From Nonomuraea africana (GTDB taxonomy: Bacteria; Actinomycetota; Actinomycetes; Streptosporangiales; Streptosporangiaceae), in contig NZ_JADBEF010000001.1 of NCBI RefSeq assembly GCF_014873535.1, positions 7,316,001 through 7,380,000 on the forward strand: a stretch of DNA of 64,000 nucleotides, in the 5' to 3' direction. How positions within the stretch are numbered: position 1 is the stretch's first letter; the number at the start of each line of letters is the position of its first letter. Below are positions 44,867 to 52,900 of the stretch, one piece after another. A program made the translations under genes and the position numbers. The notes beneath the pieces are model-generated. The model was not told the DNA's origin. It ran no database searches and saw nothing but the letters and a program-made list of their open reading frames with translations.

Positions 44867-46063
44867 GTGACTACGCCGCTCCTTCCCGACCCCGAGCCGA
44901 GGCGGCGCGACTATGTGATCATCTCTGCCGATGATCACCTGATCGAGCCTCCAGACCTTTTCGAGGACCGAGTGGCGGCGAAATACGCCGACGCGGCCCC
45001 CAAGGTGGTCGAGACCGAGGCTGGTCACCAGGTCTGGCGGTACGGCGGAGCCACCTACCCCTGCGCGGGGCTCGACGTCGGCGCCGGCCTGCCCCGCGAG
45101 CAGTGGACCCTCGACCCCGTCAGGTTCGAGGACATGCGGCCGGGCTGCTACGACATCGAGGCCCGCATCGAGGACATGGACCTCGCCGGCATCTGGGCCG
45201 CGCTCTGCTTTCCCGGCATGCTCGCGGGACAGTCGGGCATGCCGTTCGCCAGGACCCGCGACCAGGAGCTCGGCCTCGCGCTGACCAAGGCGTGGAACGA
45301 CTGGCACATCGACGTGTGGGCGGGCACCTACCCCGAGCGCATCATCGGCCTGCAGCTCCCCTGGTTGCCCGACCCCGAGGTCGCCGCCAAGGAGATCCGC
45401 GCCAACGCGGCCCGCGGTTTCAAGGCGGTCGTCTTCCCCGAGTTCCCCACCAGGCTGCGGCTGCCGTCGATCCACTCCCAGCACTGGGACCCGTTCTTCG
45501 CCGCCTGCGAGGAGACGGGCACCGTCGTCTGCCTGCACACCGGCGCGTCCTCCTGGTCCCCGGTCCCGTCGCCCGACACGCCCATCGAGGCCATCACCAC
45601 CCTCATGCCGGCGAGCGCGATGTTCGCCTGCGCCGACTGGCTCTGGTCGGGGATCCCGCTGCGCTTCCCCAACCTGCGCATCCTCATCGTCGAGGGGGCC
45701 GTGGGCTGGCTGCCCATGCTGGCCGAGCGCGCCGACTACGCCCTCGACCACCCGGTGGGCACCGAGGCGCTGTGGGAGGGCGGTCTCAAGCCCAGCGAGG
45801 TCCTGCGCCGCAACTTCTACTTCGGCACCCTCGACGACCACGCGCTCTCGGGCGTACGGCTGGCCGTCGGCCTCGACCACGTCCTGCTGGAGAGCGGGTA
45901 TCCGCACTCCGACTCCACCTGGCCCGACACGCAGCAGGCGGTCTCCCGCAACCTCGGCACGCTGCCGCCCGCCGACATCGCCAGAGTCGCCTACGGCAAC
46001 GCCGCCCGCCTGTTCGGCCACCCGCTCCCCTCCCGCGCCTGGCTCAGGATGGAACAGCTCTGA
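44867..46063 (+). CDS. Amidohydrolase-2 family metalloenzyme (ACMSD-like)
   Basis: A 398-residue TIM-barrel hydrolase/decarboxylase. The metal-binding DxH appears as VIISADDHLIEP. Further conserved points are VVCLHTGASSW, ILIVEGAVGWLPML and LDHVLLESGYPHSDSTWPD, as in 2-amino-3-carboxymuconate semialdehyde decarboxylase relatives and actinobacterial amidohydrolases. The substrate is unknown. It is transcribed alone from the promoter at 44830-44859. A palindrome, GCGTGA-G-TCACGC (46069-46081), lies 5 bases after its stop. Confidence 0.88.
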   Translation: MTTPLLPDPEPRRRDYVIISADDHLIEPPDLFEDRVAAKYADAAPKVVETEAGHQVWRYGGATYPCAGLDVGAGLPREQWTLDPVRFEDMRPGCYDIEARIEDMDLAGIWAALCFPGMLAGQSGMPFARTRDQELGLALTKAWNDWHIDVWAGTYPERIIGLQLPWLPDPEVAAKEIRANAARGFKAVVFPEFPTRLRLPSIHSQHWDPFFAACEETGTVVCLHTGASSWSPVPSPDTPIEAITTLMPASAMFACADWLWSGIPLRFPNLRILIVEGAVGWLPMLAERADYALDHPVGTEALWEGGLKPSEVLRRNFYFGTLDDHALSGVRLAVGLDHVLLESGYPHSDSTWPDTQQAVSRNLGTLPPADIARVAYGNAARLFGHPLPSRAWLRMEQL

Positions 46064-46124
46064 GGGCTGCGTGAGTCACGCGACTGCCGGACGACGACGA
46101 ATCCGAACGCCCTGAAGACCCTCC

Positions 46125-46145
46125 GGAGCGCCCCGGGCCCGCTCC
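46125..46145 (-). terminator. Hairpin terminator candidate between convergent genes
   Basis: GGAGCG (46125-46130) and CGCTCC (46140-46145) flank CCCCGGGCC, directly after the stop of the minus-strand DUF1232 gene. There is no U-tract, as is common in actinomycete terminators. Confidence 0.4.
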
Positions 46146-46146
46146 C

Positions 46147-46497
46147 TCATTCTGTGATGCGCTCGACCCGTCCCATGATGCGCCTGCGCTCCCACTCGAC
46201 GTAGCGCCCGCTCTCGCCGAGCATCGAGGCCGCCAGCCAGAGGAACACGCCGAAGTCGTCCGCGACGCCGATGAGCACCAGGAACTCGGGGACCAGGTCG
46301 ACGGGCGAGACGATGTAGGCCACGCCGAGCGCCATCATGGCCAGCTTGCTCTTGCCCATGCCCTCGTATTCGCCGCGCAGCACGCCGCCGATCAGGCGCG
46401 GGATCGCCCTGATCCTGGTCATGAGGCCGGGCGTGCCCGGCTTGCTGACCTCTCGGTACGTCTTCCAGGCCGCAGCGGCCCTGGATGCCTTCACCAT
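46147..46497 (-). CDS. YkvA/DUF1232-domain membrane protein
   Basis: A 116-residue protein with the DUF1232 hallmark LGVAYIVSPVDLVPEFLVLIGVADD, where a membrane helix runs into the SPxDLxPD-like motif, followed by a second hydrophobic stretch FGVFLWLAASML. The function of the family is unknown. AGGAGG lies 8 bases before ATG 46497, which fixes the start against the longer frame. Confidence 0.88.
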   Translation of the reverse strand: MVKASRAAAAWKTYREVSKPGTPGLMTRIRAIPRLIGGVLRGEYEGMGKSKLAMMALGVAYIVSPVDLVPEFLVLIGVADDFGVFLWLAASMLGESGRYVEWERRRIMGRVERITE

Positions 46498-46548
46498 CGC
46501 GAGTACCTCCTCTTCGCGATATAACGCATTACCCACGACCGTGGTTCC

Positions 46549-47964
46549 CTAACGCATCGCGGCGTGCTCGAAGGGGCGGGCCCGCTCGATCTGGGCGGCC
46601 AGCCGTACGAGGAGGTCCTCTCTGCCGGCCGCGGCCACCAGTTGCACGCCGACCGGCAGACCGGCGGCGGTCCTGTGCAGGGGCAGGGAGATCGCGGGCT
46701 GGCCCGTGGCGTTGAACGGGGAGGTGAAGGCGACGGCGGGACCGGTGCGGCCGAACGTGGTGCTCAGGTCGTCGGGCGGCAGCCAGCCCAGCGGGAAGGG
46801 CGGGATGCCCAGCGTGGGGGCGAGCAGCACGTCGTGGTCGGTCCACCAGGCGGCCATCCGGCGGCGGAAGCCGTCGAGCCACTGCAGCGCGAGCATGTGG
46901 TCGACGGCGCTGCGCTCGCGCCCGGCCCTGGCCATGGCCTGGTTGCGCGGCTCCAGCTCGGCCAGGTCGACGGGCTTACCGCGCCACCTGCCGACGTTCT
47001 CGACCTCGGCGGCCATGTTGATGGCGACGATCGCGCCGAAGTGCTGGGCGAAGTCCGGCTCGGCCAGAGCGTCGGGGTGGCCAGGCGTGACGTCATGCCC
47101 CAGCCCTTCTAGCAGGGTGGCCGCCGCCGTGACGGCAGCCGCCAGCTCGGGCTCGCCGGGAACATCCTCGCGCGGGTGCTCGGTGACGAACCCGATCCTC
47201 AGCCGCCCGGGGTCGGCGCCCACCTCCGCCTCCAGCGGGCCGGGAAGCGCGGGAGCGTCGTACGGGTCGCCGTGCACGTAACCCGTGAACACGTCGAACA
47301 CCGCGGCGGTGTCCCGCACGGTGCGGCTGAGCAGGCCCTGCGTGGACATCCCGCTCCAGGCCTCGCCCGACGCGGGGCCGTAGCTGGAGCGGCCCCTGGT
47401 CGGCTTGAGCCCCACCAGCCCGCACATGCCGGCCGGGATCCTGATCGAGCCGCCGCCGTCGCTGGCCGTCGCCACCGCCACCATGCCCGCCGCGACCGCC
47501 GCCGCCGACCCGCCGCTGGAGCCTCCCGAGGAGTAGGCCGGATCGTAGGGGTTGCGGGTCGGCCCGTACGCCAGCGGCTCGGTCGTGATCGTGGTGCCGA
47601 ACTCGGGGGTGTTCGTCCTGCCCAGGATGACGAATCCCGCGTCGCGCAGCCTGGTCACCGCGTGCGTGTCCACGCCGACCTCCACGCCGTCGAGGGTCCT
47701 CGACCCCGCGGTGTACGGCTCGCCCGCCTGCGCCCACCCGAGGTCCTTCAGCAGGATCGGCACGCCCCTGAAAGGCGCCCCCACGGGCAGGCCGTCGAGT
47801 TCGGCCAGTGCCCTGTCGAACCTCGGGTGGACGACGGCGTTGATCTCACCGTCGTGCGCCTCGATCTTCGCGATGGCCGCCTCGACCAGCTCTCTCGGGC
47901 TGACCAGCCCCTCGCGTAAGGCCTCCGCCTGTCCGACCGCGTCCAGCCTCAGAACCTCGTCCAC
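46549..47964 (-). CDS. Amidase-signature family hydrolase
   Basis: A 471-residue amidase-signature enzyme. The catalytic Ser-cisSer-Lys triad is visible: the lysine in GVPILLKDLG (about residue 72), the cis-Ser in YSSGGSSGGSAAA, and the nucleophile region ATASDGGGSIRIPAGMCGLVG. It resembles aryl-acylamidase or nylon-oligomer-type amidases more than GatA, which would be encoded with gatB and gatC. Substrate unknown. It stands alone; its start is 84 bp downstream (on the minus strand) of the oxidoreductase stop. Confidence 0.92.
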   Translation of the reverse strand: MDEVLRLDAVGQAEALREGLVSPRELVEAAIAKIEAHDGEINAVVHPRFDRALAELDGLPVGAPFRGVPILLKDLGWAQAGEPYTAGSRTLDGVEVGVDTHAVTRLRDAGFVILGRTNTPEFGTTITTEPLAYGPTRNPYDPAYSSGGSSGGSAAAVAAGMVAVATASDGGGSIRIPAGMCGLVGLKPTRGRSSYGPASGEAWSGMSTQGLLSRTVRDTAAVFDVFTGYVHGDPYDAPALPGPLEAEVGADPGRLRIGFVTEHPREDVPGEPELAAAVTAAATLLEGLGHDVTPGHPDALAEPDFAQHFGAIVAINMAAEVENVGRWRGKPVDLAELEPRNQAMARAGRERSAVDHMLALQWLDGFRRRMAAWWTDHDVLLAPTLGIPPFPLGWLPPDDLSTTFGRTGPAVAFTSPFNATGQPAISLPLHRTAAGLPVGVQLVAAAGREDLLVRLAAQIERARPFEHAAMR

Positions 47965-48064
47965 GCGCGTCTCCCTTTCCGGCGATCTCTCTCCACACTC
48001 CCTGGGGATCCCGCCCTTGAGAACCCCGATCGGGGCCGTGTGAGCAAGCCCACGTGGAGGCCGT

Positions 48065-49015
48065 TCAGCGAGCCAGCGCGCGGACGGCGTCCGGGATCGG
48101 GAGGTCGGCGGGGACGGGCGCGAGAACGGGGGTGTCGAGCCCGTTGTCGACGTACTCCTGCACCCGGGCCCGGCAGGTCGCCGCGTCGCCGTGGACGATC
48201 AGCGCGTCCACCACCTCGTCGGGGATCGCCTTCAGCGCCGCCTGCCGGTCGCCCGCCGCCCACGCCTCGTGCATCGGGCGCAGCACCTCGGCCCGCCCCA
48301 GCCAGTCGTGGAAGGCCGCGTACGCGGGCACGGTCAGGTAGCTGGCCAGCATCCACCTGCCCATCTCGCGCACCCGGTCGGCGTCCTCGCTCACACAGAC
48401 GAAGATCCGCGCGATGAGCTCGGTCGAGGGCCCGACCTCGGCGCGGATCTGCCGGACGTCCTCGGGCGACAGCCAGTTGGTGATCGCCCCGTCCGCCTCG
48501 GCGGCCGCCAGGTGCAGCATCCGCGGCCGCAGGGCGGCCAGCACGATCTTGGGCGCGACCTTGGGCGCCCGCTCCAGCTTGAACCCCTTCACCCCGAAGG
48601 TCTCGTACTGCTCGGAGACCTTCTCCCCCGCCAGCGCCTTCCTGAGGAAGCGCAGGGTGTCCCTGGTCCTGGCGTACGGCTTGCCGAACTCGGCCGCGTT
48701 CCACCGCTGCACGATCGCGGGAGAGGAGGAGCCGATGCCGAGCACGAACCGTCCGGGCGCCAGGTCGGCCAGCGTCGCCGCCGACATCGCCAGCAGGCCG
48801 GGGCCGCGGGTGAACACCGGCACGATGGCCGTGCCCAGCCTGACGCCCTGAGCCCACTCCGCGGCCAGCGCCAGCGGCACGAACGCGTCGGCGCCGTTGA
48901 CCTCGGCCGACCAGACGTCGGTGTACCCGAGCGCGGGCAGTTCGGCGATGAGCTCCTTCGACTCCGCCAGCGAGCGGTCGAAGAAGGGGATGGTCATGCC
49001 CCAGTTCTGGGCCAT
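48065..49015 (-). CDS. LLM-class F420-dependent oxidoreductase
   Basis: A 316-residue TIM-barrel enzyme of the luciferase/F420 group. WGMTIPFFDRSLAESKELIAELPALGY, LGTAIVPVFTRGPGLLAMSA, and LGIGSSSPAIVQRWN with GKPYARTRDTLRFL are the usual F420-LLM markers. GGAGG lies 6 bases before ATG 49015, which is preferred to the longer frame. A 20-bp palindrome just upstream (49055-49074) and the TetR gene beyond it suggest repression by that TetR protein. Confidence 0.88.
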   Translation of the reverse strand: MAQNWGMTIPFFDRSLAESKELIAELPALGYTDVWSAEVNGADAFVPLALAAEWAQGVRLGTAIVPVFTRGPGLLAMSAATLADLAPGRFVLGIGSSSPAIVQRWNAAEFGKPYARTRDTLRFLRKALAGEKVSEQYETFGVKGFKLERAPKVAPKIVLAALRPRMLHLAAAEADGAITNWLSPEDVRQIRAEVGPSTELIARIFVCVSEDADRVREMGRWMLASYLTVPAYAAFHDWLGRAEVLRPMHEAWAAGDRQAALKAIPDEVVDALIVHGDAATCRARVQEYVDNGLDTPVLAPVPADLPIPDAVRALAR

Positions 49016-49054
49016 CGCTTGCCTCCAGGGAGGTGTCGGGTCACTACCGAGGAC

Positions 49055-49074
49055 CATACCAACCAGACGGTATG
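49055..49074. promoter_or_regulatory. TetR-type operator
   Basis: CATACC-N8-GGTATG is a perfect 6-bp inverted repeat with TetR-like geometry. It lies 40 bp upstream of the oxidoreductase start, between it and the TetR gene, over the region where that promoter must be. Confidence 0.6.
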
Positions 49075-49141
49075 CCGCCGCCTCGCCGATTCCCAGACCA
49101 CAGGCTCGCGGATCTCACCCCGGCGGCTCTGCCAACCAGAG

Positions 49142-49819
49142 TCACGCGCGGAGTTCGTGCACCGCCGCGATGAAGTCCTTGGCGATGCCGCGCAGTCCAG
49201 GCAGGTGCGAGAGGCCGACGAGGCGGTCCACGAGCGGCACCGTCACCTCGATGAGCCGGTAGGTGCGCGCGCACCCTGGCGAGGTGTCGTGGACCCAGTA
49301 GAGCACGATGCCCATGGACATCAGCCACAGCAGCTCGGGCAACTCCTCGCGCAGCTCGGGGTCCATGCGGTCGCGCGAGCCCTCCACCACCTGCCGGTAG
49401 ATGGCGATGGACGCCTCACGAGCGGGCGTGGACTGGGCGCTGAACGGGCTGAGCGGGTTGGTGGGCTCGGCCGCGTGCTTGAAGAACTTCACCGCGAACT
49501 CGTGGTACGGCTCCGACACCCGTACCCACTCCCTCAGCACGCCGGTCAGCCTGGCGGCGAAGGAGCGCTCGGTGGCCAGCAGCTCGCGGCAGGCCTCCTC
49601 GTGCGCGATCTGGGCACGGTCGTAGTACGCCTGCACCAGTTCGTCCTTGGAGGCGAAGTAGTAGTAGGCGTTTCCCACGGAGACCCCCGCCTCCGCCGCG
49701 ATCGCCCGCATCGTGGTCGCGTCGAAGCCGCGTTCCCTGAACAGACGCAAGGCCGTCTCGACGATGAGGTCGCGGGTGCTCTCCGATCCTCGGCTGCGCG
49801 GTTCGGACACGCTCGTCAC
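49142..49819 (-). CDS. TetR-family transcriptional regulator
   Basis: A 225-residue TetR protein. The helix-turn-helix (about 15-62) reads LIVETALRLFRERGFDATTM, then GVSVGNAYYYFASKDELVQ. The C-terminal domain is of the TetR_C group found near fatty-acid and luciferase-like oxidoreductase genes. It lies upstream of, and in the same direction as, the F420-type oxidoreductase, with an operator between. GTG 49819 is the start; TCAC-GTAAA-GTGA just before it could be an autoregulatory site. Confidence 0.9.
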   Translation of the reverse strand: MTSVSEPRSRGSESTRDLIVETALRLFRERGFDATTMRAIAAEAGVSVGNAYYYFASKDELVQAYYDRAQIAHEEACRELLATERSFAARLTGVLREWVRVSEPYHEFAVKFFKHAAEPTNPLSPFSAQSTPAREASIAIYRQVVEGSRDRMDPELREELPELLWLMSMGIVLYWVHDTSPGCARTYRLIEVTVPLVDRLVGLSHLPGLRGIAKDFIAAVHELRA

Positions 49820-49857
49820 TTTACGTGAGACGGGGCCGTGAGGTCATGGAGCCGCAC

Positions 49858-49965
49858 GGTGATCACCGCCACAGGGTAAAGATCGCTTCGGAGGAGGGAT
49901 CAACCGCCAGGAAGCGTGGGATTGATCCCATTGCCGGAAGGGCAACTCCGCGAAAAGGCCATCAC
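49858..49965 (+). promoter_or_regulatory. Structured 5' leader (candidate riboswitch/attenuator) of the M15-like gene
   Basis: A nested set of perfect helices can form. Outer P1: CGGAG (49889-49893) with CTCCG (49946-49950). Inside it are P2: GGGATCAA (49896-49903) with TTGATCCC (49922-49929), and P3: TTGCC (49931-49935) with GGCAA (49941-49945). This is a compact three-way junction ending 15 bases before ATG 49966. AAAAGG (49953-49958), the probable ribosome-binding site, follows directly. A GGTGATCACC palindrome (49858-49867) precedes it. I could not match it to a known class. Confidence 0.5.
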
Positions 49966-50898
49966 ATGTGGATACGTTGGTTGGTGCGGTTCTTCGTGGC
50001 CGCGCTCATCGCCATACAGACCTGCATCATCATGCTGTCGGGTGCGGCCTCGGCCGCGCCCGCGCGGTTCACCCCGGCCGCTGACGATGCTTCCGCCGAG
50101 GCTCCGCCTCCGATTATGGGAACCTATCGACCAGGGGGCGTCATCGAGACGGCCCGCTGGTACGTGGCCGAGGCCCACCAGCCGAAGGCCCACCTCGCCA
50201 AGGCGCGCCGGTTCGAGACCCGCCGCTCCGAGGCCCGCCCGTCCCAGGCTCACAGGCCTGAGACCCGCCCGTCCCAGGCCCAATGGCCCGAGGCGCGCCA
50301 GTCTCAGACGCACTGGTCCGGGACGCGTCAGTCCCACGCCCACTGGCACGGGACACGTCCGGCCCAGAACCACTGGCACCTGACACGTCAGGCCCAGGAC
50401 CACTGGCACGGGACGCGTCCGTCCCAGACTCGCCGGTTCGAGACGCGTCAGTCCCGGGCGCGCGCGTCCGAGGCGCTCCTGTCCAGGGCCATGCCCCGCC
50501 ACGCGGTGCGCGTCTCGCACGCCTTCGCCACCGACCAGCTCGCGCTCGCGGGGCTGACCTGGAAGTCCAGCGGCCACTGCGCCGACCGGCACAACAGTGT
50601 CTGCACGTCGATGCAGGCCATCAGGTCGGAGACGCTCGTCGGGGTGATCGACCTGAAGCGGGAGAGCGGCTGCCCGGTGGTCGTCACCGGGGGCACGGAG
50701 GCGGGCCACGCGCCGGGCGCCTTCAGCCACGCGGCGGGCTACAAGATCGACATCCGCCACAACAAGTGCGTCGACCGCCACATCACCAAGAAGTACCCGA
50801 GGGCGGGCGTCCGGAGCGACGGCTCGGCCCTCTACCGCTCCGCCAGCGGCGACATCTTCGCCAGCGAATCCGACCACTGGGACATTCTGTTCCGCTGA
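49966..50898 (+). CDS. Secreted M15-like (D,D-peptidase-fold) protein with decapeptide repeats
   Basis: A 310-residue protein. A signal peptide (residues 1-30, RWLVRFFVAALIAIQTCIIM, then GAASAAPA) is followed by a basic, His/Arg-rich repeat linker (90-169) and a C-terminal domain. That domain contains VVVTGGTEAGHAPGAFSHAA, then GYKIDI, and a final SDHWDILF. The order GG-x-E-x-GH, SHxxGxxxD and a late HWD resembles M15 zinc peptidases such as VanY, although the usual HxH is HWD here. Four cysteines could form disulfides. ATG 49966 is chosen because it gives a proper signal peptide; the frame opens at 49825. A cell-wall role is inferred. Confidence 0.75.
   Translation: MWIRWLVRFFVAALIAIQTCIIMLSGAASAAPARFTPAADDASAEAPPPIMGTYRPGGVIETARWYVAEAHQPKAHLAKARRFETRRSEARPSQAHRPETRPSQAQWPEARQSQTHWSGTRQSHAHWHGTRPAQNHWHLTRQAQDHWHGTRPSQTRRFETRQSRARASEALLSRAMPRHAVRVSHAFATDQLALAGLTWKSSGHCADRHNSVCTSMQAIRSETLVGVIDLKRESGCPVVVTGGTEAGHAPGAFSHAAGYKIDIRHNKCVDRHITKKYPRAGVRSDGSALYRSASGDIFASESDHWDILFR
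50233..50472 (+). repeat. Eight 30-bp repeats encoding decapeptides
   Basis: Residues 90-169 of the M15-like protein are eight 10-residue units with consensus T-R-P/Q-S-Q-A/T-H-W-H-G. The DNA units have the form ACGCGTCAGTCCCAG..CACTGG. The linker is His/Trp/Arg-rich, and could bind wall polymers or metal. Confidence 0.85.
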
Positions 50899-51239
50899 TC
50901 TTTCTTTGTTCTTCTGTACGGCACAGCCACGTCGAGCGCCTCCGTCCCAGCGGGGTGCCGTCCGTCGAAGGCGCGCCGCCCAGCAGGACTCCGGCTGAGC
51001 ACCGCAACGGCGCCCGGGACACCCGTAAGAACGGGCCTGGCAAGGCGGTCTCAACGGGCCTGGGGAGGCAGGCGGTCCGTAACGGCGCCCGGGCACGTGC
51101 GCCCGAGGAGCGTCCCTTGGACGGACGGCAGCCGGTGACCGCGGAGGCGGTGGGGATGGCTTGCCGTAAAGGAGAGAAGGCGGGGAGGCTCATCGCACAA
51201 CAGAGCACCGCACAACAGAAAGCACCCGACAACACCTGA
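50899..51239. other. Non-coding gap between the M15-like gene and asd
   Basis: Gap of 425 bp in total (to 51323). It contains two copies of AACGGCGCCCGGG (about 51005 and 51081) and related fragments such as AACGGGCCTGG (twice), i.e. a diffuse repeat. The only frames crossing it are extensions of shadow frames. It ends in the hairpin at 51240-51262. Confidence 0.5.
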
Positions 51240-51262
51240 CCCCCGGTCGTGCGGACCGGGGG
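51240..51262 (-). terminator. Hairpin terminator downstream of asd
   Basis: CCCCCGGTC (51240-51248) and GACCGGGGG (51254-51262) form a perfect 9-bp stem with a 5-base loop, 61 bases past the asd stop on its strand. There is no U-tract; it could work in both directions. Confidence 0.55.
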
Positions 51263-51323
51263 CCGGGTGGGGGCTGAGAGCGCCCAGGAAGGCCGTTCCA
51301 GGGCGGCTCGGACTACGGGCGGG

Positions 51324-52382
51324 TCAGAACTCGGCGGCCACCAGTTCGGCGATCTCCGCCGCGTTGAGGGCCGCGCCCTTACGCAGGTTGTCGCCGCACA
51401 CGAACATGTCGAGCGTGTTCGGGAAGTCGACCGCCTGGCGGATGCGCCCGATGTAGGTCGGGTCGGTGCCCACCACGTCGACCGGCGTCGGCCACACGCC
51501 GTTGGCCGGGTCGTCCATGAGGACCACGGTCGGCGCGGCCTCCAGGATGCGGTGCGCGTCGGCCACCGTGATCTCGCGCTCGAACCTGGCGTGGACGGCC
51601 AGCGAGTGCGTGGTGACGACCGGCACCCGCACGCAGGTGGCCGAGACCTTGAGGTCGGGGATGCCGAGGATCTTGCGTGACTCGTTGCGCAGCTTCAGCT
51701 CCTCGGAGGCCCAGCCGCCCTCCTTGTACGAGCCCGCCCACGGCACCACGTTGAACGCGATGGGCGCGGGGAACGGCGAGTCGGCCTCGAGCTTGTTGGC
51801 CAGCGCCTTGCGCACGTCACCGGCGCTCTGGCCGACCGTGCGGTCGCCCGCCAGCGCCTCGATCTCGTCGTAGAGCCGGGCGGGGCCCGCCACGCCCGCG
51901 CCCGACACCGCCTGGTAGGAGGCGACGACGAGCTCCTTGAGCGTGTACTCCGCGTGCAGCGCGCCGATCGCGGCCATCATCGACAGCGTGGTGCAGTTGG
52001 GCGTCGAGATGATGTTGCGCGGCCGGTTACGGGCGTCGAGCGGGTTCACCTCGGGGACGACCAGCGGGACGTCGGGCTCCATCCGGAACGTGCCCGACTT
52101 GTCGATGGCGATGGCGCCGCGGGCGGCGGCCACCGGCACCCACTCGGCCGACACCTCGTCGGGGACGTCGAAGATGGCGACGTCGACGCCGTCGAACACC
52201 TCGGGGGCCAGCGCCTGGACCACGACGTCCTCGCCGCGGACCTGGAGGACCTTGCCCGCGCTGCGGGCCGAGGCGACCAGACGGATCTCGCCCCAGACGT
52301 CGTCACGGGTCGAGACCAGCTCGCGCATCACGGTGCCGACCGCTCCGGTCGCGCCGATCAGCGCGAGAGTGGGCTTGCTCAT
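51324..52382 (-). CDS. asd: Aspartate-semialdehyde dehydrogenase
   Basis: A 352-residue enzyme that reduces aspartyl phosphate to aspartate semialdehyde for lysine, threonine, methionine and cell-wall diaminopimelate. The NADP-binding motif is IGATGAVGTVM, the catalytic cysteine is Cys130 in ISTPNCTT, and VRVPVVTTHSLAVHARFE carries the active-site Arg/His region. The start overlaps the aspartokinase stop (ATGA), the standard ask-asd operon of actinobacteria. Confidence 0.97.
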   Translation of the reverse strand: MSKPTLALIGATGAVGTVMRELVSTRDDVWGEIRLVASARSAGKVLQVRGEDVVVQALAPEVFDGVDVAIFDVPDEVSAEWVPVAAARGAIAIDKSGTFRMEPDVPLVVPEVNPLDARNRPRNIISTPNCTTLSMMAAIGALHAEYTLKELVVASYQAVSGAGVAGPARLYDEIEALAGDRTVGQSAGDVRKALANKLEADSPFPAPIAFNVVPWAGSYKEGGWASEELKLRNESRKILGIPDLKVSATCVRVPVVTTHSLAVHARFEREITVADAHRILEAAPTVVLMDDPANGVWPTPVDVVGTDPTYIGRIRQAVDFPNTLDMFVCGDNLRKGAALNAAEIAELVAAEF

Positions 52383-52900
52383 CGTCCGCTACCTCCGTAC
52401 ACCACTGCTTCCACCTGGTCCGAGTCGAGGTCGAACGCGCGGTGCGCCGCGGCCACGGCCGCGTCGACGCCGTCCTGACCCACGATCACCGAGATGCGGA
52501 TCTCCGAGGTGGAGATCATCTCGATGTTGACGCCCGCGTCGGCGAGGGCGGCGAAGAACGTCGCGGTGACGCCGGGGTGCGAGCGCATGCCCGCGCCCAC
52601 CAGCGACACCTTGCCGATCTGGTCGTCGTACTGCAGCGACTCGAACCCGACCTGGTCCTGGATGCGCTTCAGCGCGGCCAGCGCCGTGGAGCTGTCCGTC
52701 GAGGGAAGCGTGAAGGAGATGTCGGTACGACCCGTCGCCGCCGCCGAGACGTTCTGCACGATCATGTCGATGTTGATCTCGGCTTCGGACAGCGTTTTGA
52801 AGATCGCGGCAGCCTCTCCGACCTTGTCGGGAACACCGACAACGGTGATCTTGGCCTCGCTCCGGTCGTGCGCGACGCCGGAGATGATCGGCTGCTCCAT
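52379..52900 (-). CDS. Aspartate kinase beta subunit from internal start
   Basis: ATG 52900 lies within lysC in frame and begins MEQPIISGVAHDRSEAKITV, 173 residues covering both ACT domains. AAGGA is 7 bases upstream. This matches the alpha2-beta2 aspartokinases of corynebacteria, bacilli and other actinobacteria, in which the same reading frame makes both subunits. Actual internal initiation is inferred. Confidence 0.6.
   Translation of the reverse strand: MEQPIISGVAHDRSEAKITVVGVPDKVGEAAAIFKTLSEAEINIDMIVQNVSAAATGRTDISFTLPSTDSSTALAALKRIQDQVGFESLQYDDQIGKVSLVGAGMRSHPGVTATFFAALADAGVNIEMISTSEIRISVIVGQDGVDAAVAAAHRAFDLDSDQVEAVVYGGSGR

Noticed and set aside
49858..49965. c-di-AMP (ydaO) riboswitch call for the M15-like leader
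   Set aside because: Only AAGGGCAACTCC-like and general context fit; the conserved 3' half of the ydaO consensus is absent, so I report an unclassified structured leader instead.
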